DNA from: Pseudomonadota bacterium
GTDB taxonomy: Bacteria > Pseudomonadota > Alphaproteobacteria > Rhizobiales > Segnochrobactraceae
DNA length: 11,503 nucleotides
Direction of reading: 5' to 3'
NCBI GenBank assembly: GCA_023442215.1
Contig: JAEZMP010000472.1
Location: 1-11,503, forward strand
Shown here: positions 7,005-11,503 of the stretch, piece by piece
Layout of the letters: every line of letters starts with the position of its first letter
How positions within the stretch are numbered: the stretch's first letter is position 1
Position numbers and translations under genes: made by a program
Notes under the pieces: model-generated
The model's database searches: none
What the model saw: only the letters and a program-made list of their open reading frames with translations
Told to the model about the DNA's origin: nothing

Positions 7005-7036
7005 ATCGGGTGGACGGCAGCGCCTGTCCACCCGAT
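7005..7036 (+). terminator. Strong stem-loop after the primase-helicase gene
   Basis: ATCGGGTGGAC (7005-7015) pairs perfectly with GTCCACCCGAT (7026-7036); inside, GGC and GCC add three more pairs with one bulged T. It starts ten bases after the stop codon. This is the most stable hairpin I found in the element. No T-run follows, so it may be a terminator or a single-strand replication structure tied to the adjacent iterons. Confidence 0.55.
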
Positions 7037-7066
7037 ATCGTAGCGATTTCAGTGCCTTATGCTGAT

Positions 7067-7233
7067 GTAGACAGGTAGACAAGCAATTTCTCTATTTCGG
7101 AGAAGAGGCCTGTCTCAGAGGACGGCAATTGGAGGACGGAGGGGAGCGGCGGCAACGCATCGGCCTTATAGAAACTCGGAACGAGCGAATGCTTTGTCTA
7201 CCTGTCTACCTGTCTACCTGTCTACCTGTCTAC
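7067..7233. other. Opposed 8-bp iteron arrays, candidate replication origin
   Basis: The core GTAGAC occurs at 7067 and 7075 (8-base period) on the plus strand, and once more at 6991 overlapping the primase stop. Facing them, its reverse complement GTCTAC occurs five times at 7196, 7204, 7212, 7220 and 7228, again with period 8 (unit GTCTACCT). Between the arrays lie about 115 bases, the left part fairly AT-rich (AATTTCTCTATTT at 7084-7096). Opposed short iterons beside the replication gene are the layout of origins in SaPI-type satellites, where the SF3 helicase-primase binds its own iterons. The repeats are directly seen; origin function is inferred from their place after the primase-helicase. 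Confidence 0.65.
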
Positions 7234-7816
7234 CGGATCGCCGCGCCGCTGGCCGTCGTCCGACCTCAGGTCGGTCGGCATCACGCTTGCGGGGCGCGAC
7301 GAAGTAGCTGTCGGAGGCGCGCGCCTCGCAGACCCTGCGGCCCTCGCGCGTGCGAGGCGGTCAGCCAGCCAAGGAGGGTGCAAAGCGCAGCCAGGGAGCG
7401 GTGCATGGGACGGCAGCAGGGGCGCTCGACGGCGGCACGGCGATGGCGGACGAGGCCGAAAGTCACCGAAGGCGTCGGCGGCAGGCGTGGTGACGATGAG
7501 CGGGCTGAGCGCCAGAGCATTCATGTTGGGATTGGGCGCTCTAGGCTGCAAAAGCGAGCCGGATCAAGGGTATGGGTAACGGCGCCGCCGGAAGCACCGG
7601 GCCAGCACCGGCAACGCCTGTCAGGGCGAAACAACCCACTTCCATTGGCCGGACGGGCGGCCTCCTGGGGTCTCCATCGGCACGACGGCCCCTTTTCCAT
7701 GGAGAGGAGGCCAGCGGGCTGATCTCCAAAAATTTATGTGAAGCGGGTTCGATGGCTCCTCGCAAGCTCCGCACACCGCATCGTCGCAGGCAAGCAATCA
7801 ATCATGAGGTGAAGCC
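7234..7816. other. About 580 bases without a sure gene
   Basis: No frame gives a recognisable protein. Visible structure: a palindrome CCGACCT-C-AGGTCGG (7260-7274) and a hairpin GCCTCGCA/TGCGAGGC (7323-7330, 7351-7358). Two small frames deserve mention without being called: ATG 7496-7579, 27 residues with a lipobox-like LGALGC, and ATG 7572-7850, 92 residues with a Gly/Pro-rich start (GSTGPAPATP) that runs 34 bases into the next gene. The 197-residue frame 7129-7722 reads through the iterons and is Arg-rich, so it is unlikely to be real. Confidence 0.45.
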
Positions 7817-8323
7817 GTGTCGGACAGGTCGACGGAGAAGCGGGCGGTAGGCCGCCCCAGCATGGACAGGCGGTGGTCGCCTGCCGTCGAGGCGCGGGTG
7901 CTGGACATCGTCGCCAGGACCGGCTCGCCGAAGATGGCGTCGGAGGCCGTGGGCGTGTCGGTCGCCGCCATCCACGACCACCGCAGGCGCGACGCCGACT
8001 TTGGCGCGCGGTACGGCACCGCCATGGACACGGCCTTCCACCAGATTCTAAGCAAGGCGTTCGAGCGGTCCATGGCCGACGAGGAGCCCTCGGACCGCCT
8101 GATCGAGGTCCTGCTGAAGTTCCGGTGGCCCGAGCGGCTGAACGGGTTCCTCGCCTTCACCGCCGAGGGCGGGTCGGCGGCGACGGCGCCTGCGGGTCTC
8201 GACCCCAGGATCATCGCCAGGATGGACCCGGCCGACCGCGCCGCCCTGATCGGGCTGCTCCGCCGGTATCTGGCCGTCGAGGTGGAGGCCAAGGCCGATG
8301 GCGCGCTCGTCCCAATCAACTGA
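7817..8323 (+). CDS. Small-terminase-like (TerS) DNA-binding protein
   Basis: The 168-residue protein begins with GTG 7817, preceded by GAGGTGA (7805-7811). Residues about 22-60 form a helix-turn-helix (VLDIVARTGSPKMASEAVGV then SVAAIHDHRRRDADF). It continues GARYGTAMDTAFHQILSKAFERSM, and ends the conserved block with SDRLIEVLLKFRWPERLNG. This order (HTH, a 'DPEFAARW'-like turn, a long helix and an 'SD-LL-FLLK-RPE' motif) is typical of phage small terminase subunits and related transposase-like HTH proteins. TerS recognises the pac or cos site and hands DNA to the large subunit. No large terminase follows, which in satellites is how packaging is redirected to a helper phage. The next gene overlaps the end by 26 bases. 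Family assignment is by pattern, not by alignment. Confidence 0.6.
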   Translation: MSDRSTEKRAVGRPSMDRRWSPAVEARVLDIVARTGSPKMASEAVGVSVAAIHDHRRRDADFGARYGTAMDTAFHQILSKAFERSMADEEPSDRLIEVLLKFRWPERLNGFLAFTAEGGSAATAPAGLDPRIIARMDPADRAALIGLLRRYLAVEVEAKADGALVPIN

Positions 8324-8558
8324 CGCCGTGAAGGTCATGCTGCGCGACCTGATGGCCGCCGAGGCCCTGGTCGCGTCGCTGGAGGCAACGGCGCCCCAGG
8401 CCGTGGCTGCGCTCGGCGGCGCGCACGCGCTCGTGGCTGAGTGGGGACGCCGGACCGGCGCCTGGTTCTGGTCGGTCGCGCCGCTGCCGGACGCGATATG
8501 GGAGAGGATGGCCGACGAGCACCAGTCGGCTCTCCGCTCGAACGTGGGCGAGGATTAG
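8298..8558 (+). CDS. Small hypothetical protein
   Basis: I do not recognise this 86-residue protein. It starts at ATG 8298 within the TerS-like gene, 26 bases before that gene ends, with GGAGG at 8283-8287; the overlap suggests translational coupling. The sequence is mostly helical and Ala-rich (VKVMLRDLMAAEALVASLEA) with a Trp-rich middle (AEWGRRTGAWFWSV, IWERM). No signal peptide, membrane segment or metal site is visible. It may assist its upstream partner. The roughly 190 bases after its stop hold no supported gene. Confidence 0.6.
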   Translation: MARSSQSTDAVKVMLRDLMAAEALVASLEATAPQAVAALGGAHALVAEWGRRTGAWFWSVAPLPDAIWERMADEHQSALRSNVGED

Positions 8559-8749
8559 GACGGGACGGTGCCGATCACTGCTGGCTCGGCGACCTCCGCG
8601 AACGCCGCATCGTGATCCTCGTCTACGGCGGTCTCAATGGAGGCTTCCGGTCAGGGCGATGGCCCTGGACGCTCACATCCGGGCTGTGACCCGCGCCGAG
8701 GTCCTCTGGCCTCGTTGGGCGTGACGCTCAACGTCGAAGGAGACACCAC

Positions 8750-9469
8750 ATCGCACAGAAGAAGGCTCCACCCACCCTGACGAAGCCCTGGCGGTCCGTG
8801 ACGGACCTGAAGGCCTCGCTCTCGCGGGCTCGGGAACTGCACGCGGAGAGCGCCAAGCGCATCTCCGAGATGAACGAGCGGGTGGCGAAGCGCCGGGAAG
8901 AGCTGCGCGCCAACCTGCACGACCTATCCCCGTCCGAACAGACCCACATCCTGAACCGCGCCCTCGGCGGCCTGCGCGCCGACCTCAACAGGGACAGCGC
9001 TGCGCGGCTCCGCGAGCTCGACGCCCTGCGCCGGCAGACGGAGGACGCCGCGGCGCACTACGCCTCTCCCATGCAGATGCTCATGCGCGACTCGCTCGGC
9101 AGTGAGCGTCGGTCGCGGCTCATCCAGCAGCTCGAACACTCCGGAAAGGTGGAGCTGGCGAGCCTCGCCGCGCTCGCGGTGTCCGCCAAGGACCGGGAGC
9201 TGGCGGCGGTGCTCGCTTCGCAGGTCGGACGCATGCCCCACGGCGAGCGCCCCTTCTCACCGCACGAGCTGGCCGACCTCATGGTCGGCGAGGAGCACCG
9301 CGCCGTCCAGGCGGCGATCATGGAGGTCGCCGAGCTCATGCAGCGTGCCGTCCTCGACGACAGGGAGTTCGAGACCGGCCGCCGCGTCGACCGGGTCGGG
9401 CTCGCGCTTCGCGCCCGCGACCGCGCCGCGCTCGGCGCGGCCGAAATCCCAGATACCGAAGAGGAGTGA
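8750..9469 (+). CDS. Coiled-coil hypothetical protein, probable ATC start
   Basis: I do not recognise the family. The first standard start in frame is GTG 8798 (223 residues), but it has no ribosome binding site. The frame is open further up, and AAGGAG at 8737-8742 sits seven bases before an ATC at 8750; reading from there gives a natural N-terminus, (M)AQKKAPPTLTKPWRSV, and 239 residues. I therefore place the start at the ATC, as a rare start or a mutated ATG. Residues about 20-100 are highly charged, with heptad-like helices (LSRARELHAESAKRISEMNERVAKRREEL), probably a coiled coil; the rest is helical and ends in acidic residues (PDTEEE). Such charged helical proteins can be scaffold-like or size-redirecting in phages and satellites, but nothing here proves that. 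Confidence 0.65.
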   Translation: MAQKKAPPTLTKPWRSVTDLKASLSRARELHAESAKRISEMNERVAKRREELRANLHDLSPSEQTHILNRALGGLRADLNRDSAARLRELDALRRQTEDAAAHYASPMQMLMRDSLGSERRSRLIQQLEHSGKVELASLAALAVSAKDRELAAVLASQVGRMPHGERPFSPHELADLMVGEEHRAVQAAIMEVAELMQRAVLDDREFETGRRVDRVGLALRARDRAALGAAEIPDTEEE

Positions 9470-9473
9470 CACA

Positions 9474-9740
9474 ATGCCGACCTACGCCTTCTATCCCGCC
9501 CGTGAGGAGCAGCACCGCGCGGACGGCCTGAACTTCGCCGTCGCCACCGCCTCCACGGCGCTCGCGGCCCGCGCCGCCGCCGAGACCCTGCTGGGCGAGC
9601 CGAACGCGCTCGCCGGCTGGTCCGCGATCGACATGACGGGTTCGCCCGCCGCCTTCGTGTCCGGCCTGCCGGTCGGCGCGCGGGCGCAGTCGGTCTGGCC
9701 GAACCTTGACCGGGGCGGCAGCTATCTCAAGGGGGTGTGA
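9474..9740 (+). CDS. Small hypothetical protein
   Basis: This 88-residue protein begins at ATG 9474, four bases after the previous stop, with GAGGAG (9461-9466) as ribosome binding site inside the end of that gene. It has an aromatic start (PTYAFYPAREEQHRADGL), an Ala-rich helix (ASTALAARAAAETLLG) and a Gly/Ser end. No known motif is visible. The tight spacing on both sides makes it part of the same operon as the coiled-coil, 9743 and gp10-like genes. Confidence 0.7.
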   Translation: MPTYAFYPAREEQHRADGLNFAVATASTALAARAAAETLLGEPNALAGWSAIDMTGSPAAFVSGLPVGARAQSVWPNLDRGGSYLKGV

Positions 9741-9742
9741 TC

Positions 9743-10096
9743 ATGGCTCACCGAGAGCAGCCCATCCGCGATGCGCTGGCCGGTGTGTTCTCCATTACGC
9801 CGTTGACGCTGCACATCTATCTCGGCGGCACGCCGGAGACCTTCGACGCGCAGGCCCGCTTCATGATGGAATGGCACCTGCGGACCTTGGGCTATCAGGA
9901 GCGCGCTATCGGTCCCGGCTGCGGTCTGCCGAAGCGGACCCACTGGCACCGCTCGCAGGTGGATCCCGACCTCTCGCCGGAGGACATGCCTTACATGGAG
10001 TCGGACCCGGTGCATGATCCGATCATCGCGGCGGTTGTCAGGCGCTATGCCGAGGCGGAACTGCGCCGTGCAGGGAAGTACGCCGATGAGCCTTGA
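9743..10096 (+). CDS. Hypothetical protein in the gp10-like operon
   Basis: I do not recognise this 117-residue protein. I prefer ATG 9743 over GTG 9737 because AAGGGGG (9729-9735) is then well spaced. It is cytoplasmic by composition, with a hydrophobic segment LAGVFSITPLTLHIYLGG, a region FDAQARFMMEWHLRTLGY, a His/Trp patch (KRTHWHRSQ) and a charged C-terminal helix (IIAAVVRRYAEAELRRAG). The end overlaps the next gene by 11 bases, implying coupled translation with the gp10-like protein; a joint role in virion assembly is a guess from position. Confidence 0.7.
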   Translation: MAHREQPIRDALAGVFSITPLTLHIYLGGTPETFDAQARFMMEWHLRTLGYQERAIGPGCGLPKRTHWHRSQVDPDLSPEDMPYMESDPVHDPIIAAVVRRYAEAELRRAGKYADEP

Positions 10097-10520
10097 CGAT
10101 TTCGCCAAGCGCATCGACCGCATCGCCGTGCGGGTCGAGGGCAATGTCCAGCGCGCGGTGAAGGACTGCGCTCATGCAGTGCTCCGATCCGCCGTCGAGG
10201 CGACGCCGGTCGACACCGGCATGGCCTGCTCGAACTGGACGCCCGAGCTCGACCGGGCCTTCCAGGGGTTGTTTCCGGCAAGGGTTCCGGGCGCGGGCTC
10301 GACGGCCGCGGACAACGCCGCCGGCGCGATCGAGGCCGGCGCGCCGACCATTGAGGCGTTCGACATCGGGAAGAACACATCGATCCACATCACCAACAAC
10401 GCGCCGCACATCCGGCCGCTCAACGACGGCCATTCGAAGCAGGCGCCGGCCGGCTTCGTGCAGATCGCGGTGATGGAAGGGCTGGCGATGGTGCGCGGTG
10501 CAAAGATCGTAGAGGATTAG
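10086..10520 (+). CDS. HK97 gp10-like neck/tail completion protein
   Basis: The 144-residue protein has the pattern of HK97 gp10-family (tail-completion/neck) proteins: a basic N-terminal helix (FAKRIDRIAVRVEGNVQRAV), then EATPVDTGMACSNW, then ITNNAPHIRPLNDGHSKQAPAGFV and a C-terminal helix. The VDTG and the NNAPxIxxLNDGHSKQAPAGFV blocks are the family hallmarks; in phages these proteins act at the head-tail joint or tail end during assembly. The start ATG 10086 follows AGGGA (10071-10075) and overlaps the previous gene by 11 bases. Its stop overlaps by four bases the end of the convergent XRE gene. It is the only recognisable virion gene here, which is odd for a prophage. Confidence 0.72.
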   Translation: MSLDDFAKRIDRIAVRVEGNVQRAVKDCAHAVLRSAVEATPVDTGMACSNWTPELDRAFQGLFPARVPGAGSTAADNAAGAIEAGAPTIEAFDIGKNTSIHITNNAPHIRPLNDGHSKQAPAGFVQIAVMEGLAMVRGAKIVED

Positions 10521-10741
10521 GAGCGGTCCTCTGGTGGCGTGAGCAGCGCGGCGGGCGTAGTCTTGAGGCATTCTGCCAACTTGGCGATCAGCGTGAGCGA
10601 CGGATTGCGCAGAGCGCGCTCGATGCCGGAGATGTAGGTCCGGTCGATCTCCGTCTCCAGGGCAAGCGCCTCCTGCGACAGGTCGAGTTCCTTCCTCGCT
10701 GCCTTCACGTTTCGAGCCAAGACTCTCCTATAGTCCACCAT
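10517..10741 (-). CDS. XRE-family HTH repressor
   Basis: The 74-residue protein is a single-domain Cro/cI-type helix-turn-helix regulator: ARNVKAARKEL, then LSQEALALETEIDRTYISGIERALRNPSL (about 21-49), then IAKLAECLKTTPAALL. It would bind operator DNA as a dimer. ATG 10741 fits the usual N-terminus of the family; a TTG downstream with AGGAG before it is a weaker alternative. No good ribosome binding site lies before the ATG, so it may be leaderless. It points away from the gene at 10846 across a gap rich in inverted ATCGTC/GACGAT motifs, the usual layout for a repressor controlling itself and the divergent gene. There is no protease or LexA-like C-terminal domain, so induction, if any, would need an antirepressor or another signal. 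Confidence 0.88.
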   Translation of the reverse strand: MVDYRRVLARNVKAARKELDLSQEALALETEIDRTYISGIERALRNPSLTLIAKLAECLKTTPAALLTPPEDRS

Positions 10742-10760
10742 GACCGCATGGCGGCCATAT

Positions 10761-10835
10761 GTCGACTAATCGTCCACGGACTCATCGTCACATTTCTATT
10801 GGCAAGAGACGATGTAGACGATAATCTACAGGAGG
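10761..10835. promoter_or_regulatory. Divergent operator/promoter region of the XRE repressor
   Basis: ATCGTC occurs at 10769 and 10784; its reverse complement GACGAT at 10808 and 10817. A perfect inverted repeat TGTAGA (10813-10818) and TCTACA (10825-10830), six bases apart, overlaps a -10-like GATAAT (10820-10825), with TTGGCA (10799-10804) 15 bases upstream, a short spacer. GGAGG at 10831-10835 follows directly. The motifs are seen; binding by the adjacent XRE protein is inferred. Confidence 0.5.
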
Positions 10836-10845
10836 AAGCCAGCCG

Positions 10846-11181
10846 GTGGATGCCTCTTGGACGCTATTTCAACTTTCACGAACTGGATTTATGCGGGCAT
10901 CGCCACCTGGTACGGGGGCGGCGATCCTCGGCGGCGTGCTTATCCTGCTCTTCGAGCGGCTCGACCGCAGGCGGGAGCCGTCCGACGCCGATGTGAGGAG
11001 AGCGGCTGCGCGCTATCGCGAATGGTACGGCGAGGACGCCTTCCAGGTGATCGGTGATCACATGCTGGCGGCCTCCTTCGCGCCGGACGGCCGGCACAAG
11101 CGCTTCCTCAAGCGGGTGTCCGCCGAGCTTCTGGCCACGGCCGTCTTGGACGAGGACCGCGCCCGCGCCATCGAGCCTTGA
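10846..11181 (+). CDS. Small membrane-anchored hypothetical protein, possibly frameshifted near its start
   Basis: From GTG 10846 (GGAGG at 10831-10835) the frame gives 111 residues. It has a hydrophobic segment AAILGGVLILLFERL (about 25-39), one membrane span, followed by a charged cytoplasmic part: RRAAARYREWYGEDAFQVIG, DHMLAASFAPDGRHKRFLKR. I do not know the family. The part before the membrane segment looks unnatural in this frame, whereas another frame from TTG 10857 reads LDAISTFTNWIYAGIATWYG and would join the hydrophobic segment if one G of the GGGGG run at 10914-10918 were skipped. A one-base insertion is therefore possible. It is transcribed divergently from the XRE repressor and probably controlled by it. 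Confidence 0.6.
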   Translation: MDASWTLFQLSRTGFMRASPPGTGAAILGGVLILLFERLDRRREPSDADVRRAAARYREWYGEDAFQVIGDHMLAASFAPDGRHKRFLKRVSAELLATAVLDEDRARAIEP

Positions 11182-11266
11182 AGATTTCCCCCCCCGCCCG
11201 GCTCGCAGATGAGGGCATGCGCGACAGCATGGTCCCCACGGCATCCCGCCGCCGGGAGACAGAACC

Positions 11267-11503
11267 ATGACGAAGATGAAGAAGCCGAGCGCGAGGGAGC
11301 TGCCGCTGATCAAGCGGCGCGTCGCCGCGCTGCTGGAGAAGACCGAGGCCAACGGCTGCACGCCGGGCGAGGCCGCGGCCGCATTCGAGAAGGCCGAGGA
11401 GCTTGTCGCCAAGTACGAGCTCGATCCGGGCTCGTTCCGGTGGGCGCCGAGGCCTTCGACACAGTTCGGCTCAGCGACATCTGGCCCGAACGCGCCGAAG
11501 CCG
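11267..11503 (+). CDS. DUF2786 protein (partial at right edge)
   Basis: The start ATG 11267 has GGGAG at 11254-11258. The first 60 residues are a DUF2786 domain: LPLIKRRVAALLEKTEANG, CTPGEAAAAFEKAEELVAKYELDP. The function of DUF2786 is unknown; it is common in bacterial genomes, phages and integrated elements. The 79 codons to the edge are open. After GSFRW the frame becomes Pro/Ser/Thr-rich (APRPSTQFGSATSGPN), while another frame reads AEAFDTVRLSDIWPERAEA, so a frameshift near 11440 cannot be excluded. Whether it belongs to the element or to the host cannot be told, since no right att site is seen. Confidence 0.75.
   Translation, partial: MTKMKKPSARELPLIKRRVAALLEKTEANGCTPGEAAAAFEKAEELVAKYELDPGSFRWAPRPSTQFGSATSGPNAPKP

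Larger units (their letters stand above)
2715..11503. mobile_element. tRNA-Thr-integrated element, phage-satellite-like (right end outside window)
   Basis: The left border is the tRNA-Thr 3' remnant; the first gene inside is a tyrosine integrase. Contents in order: integrase, two AlpA-like HTH genes, primase-helicase, iteron cluster, TerS-like gene, four unknown small genes, gp10-like gene, XRE repressor, small membrane protein gene, DUF2786 gene. A second copy of the tRNA segment is not found in the window, so the right border is unknown, and the last two genes may or may not belong. The gene order (int, xis-like regulator, prim-helicase, origin, small terminase) parallels PICI and P4-type satellites; the absence of a large terminase, portal, major capsid, tail tube and lysis genes argues against a complete prophage. 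No conjugation genes are visible. Confidence 0.72.

Noticed and set aside
5999..7006. 335-residue frame on the minus strand
   Set aside because: It lies fully antisense to the helicase half, which has clear Walker and sensor motifs; long antisense frames are common in GC-rich DNA.
7196..7233. CRISPR array
   Set aside because: The 8-bp units are directly adjacent, with no spacers and no cas genes; they are simple iterons.
8559..8749. Coding fragment (frame reading WLGDLRERRIVILVYGG)
   Set aside because: It looks somewhat natural but has no start, no ribosome binding site and ends after about 35 residues; composition alone could produce it.

Overview
The window is high-GC DNA with alphaproteobacterial character. 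The housekeeping genes, the codon bias and the tRNA-Thr type fit, and Hyphomicrobiales is my best but unproven guess. It splits at about 2715 into ordinary chromosome on the left and an integrated mobile element that runs off the right edge.

Left part (1-2714). A response-regulator gene leaves the window at the left edge on the minus strand; it uses a TTG start and is cut just before its expected phospho-acceptor Asp. About 500 bp without a convincing gene follow. Then come a YbaK-type Cys-tRNA(Pro) deacylase, a YffB/ArsC-family thioredoxin-fold protein, and a lipoprotein with a '3D' domain and eight cysteines besides the lipobox Cys.

Junction (2715-2791). The + strand carries the reverse complement of the 3' part of a tRNA-Thr(UGU), from the anticodon loop to the encoded CCA. 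No 5' half follows. Instead there is foreign sequence with an 8-bp inverted repeat and then a tyrosine integrase. This is the usual picture of an element inserted at a tRNA gene; the far att copy should lie beyond 11503.

Element (2715-11503, incomplete). The order is: integrase (one in-frame TGA); two paralogous AlpA/excisionase-like helix-turn-helix genes (the second frameshifted); a large primase-polymerase/superfamily 3 helicase (one in-frame TGA); a strong hairpin; two opposed sets of 8-bp iterons that look like a replication origin; about 580 bp with no sure gene; a small-terminase-like DNA-binding protein; four unrecognised small genes (one with a probable ATC start); an HK97 gp10-like neck/tail protein; an XRE repressor on the minus strand; an operator-rich gap; a small membrane protein; and a DUF2786 protein cut by the right edge. 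No large terminase, portal, capsid, tail tube or lysis gene is present. Integration, autonomous replication, a lone TerS-like protein and a lone gp10-like protein best fit a phage satellite of the PICI/P4 type, not a full prophage. That reading is inference.

The integration/replication block carries three inactivating-looking changes within 2 kb, and a rare or lost start codon lies further down. The element may be decaying, the sequence may contain errors, or some genes may depend on readthrough. TGA is used as a normal terminator by several genes here, so general recoding is unlikely.
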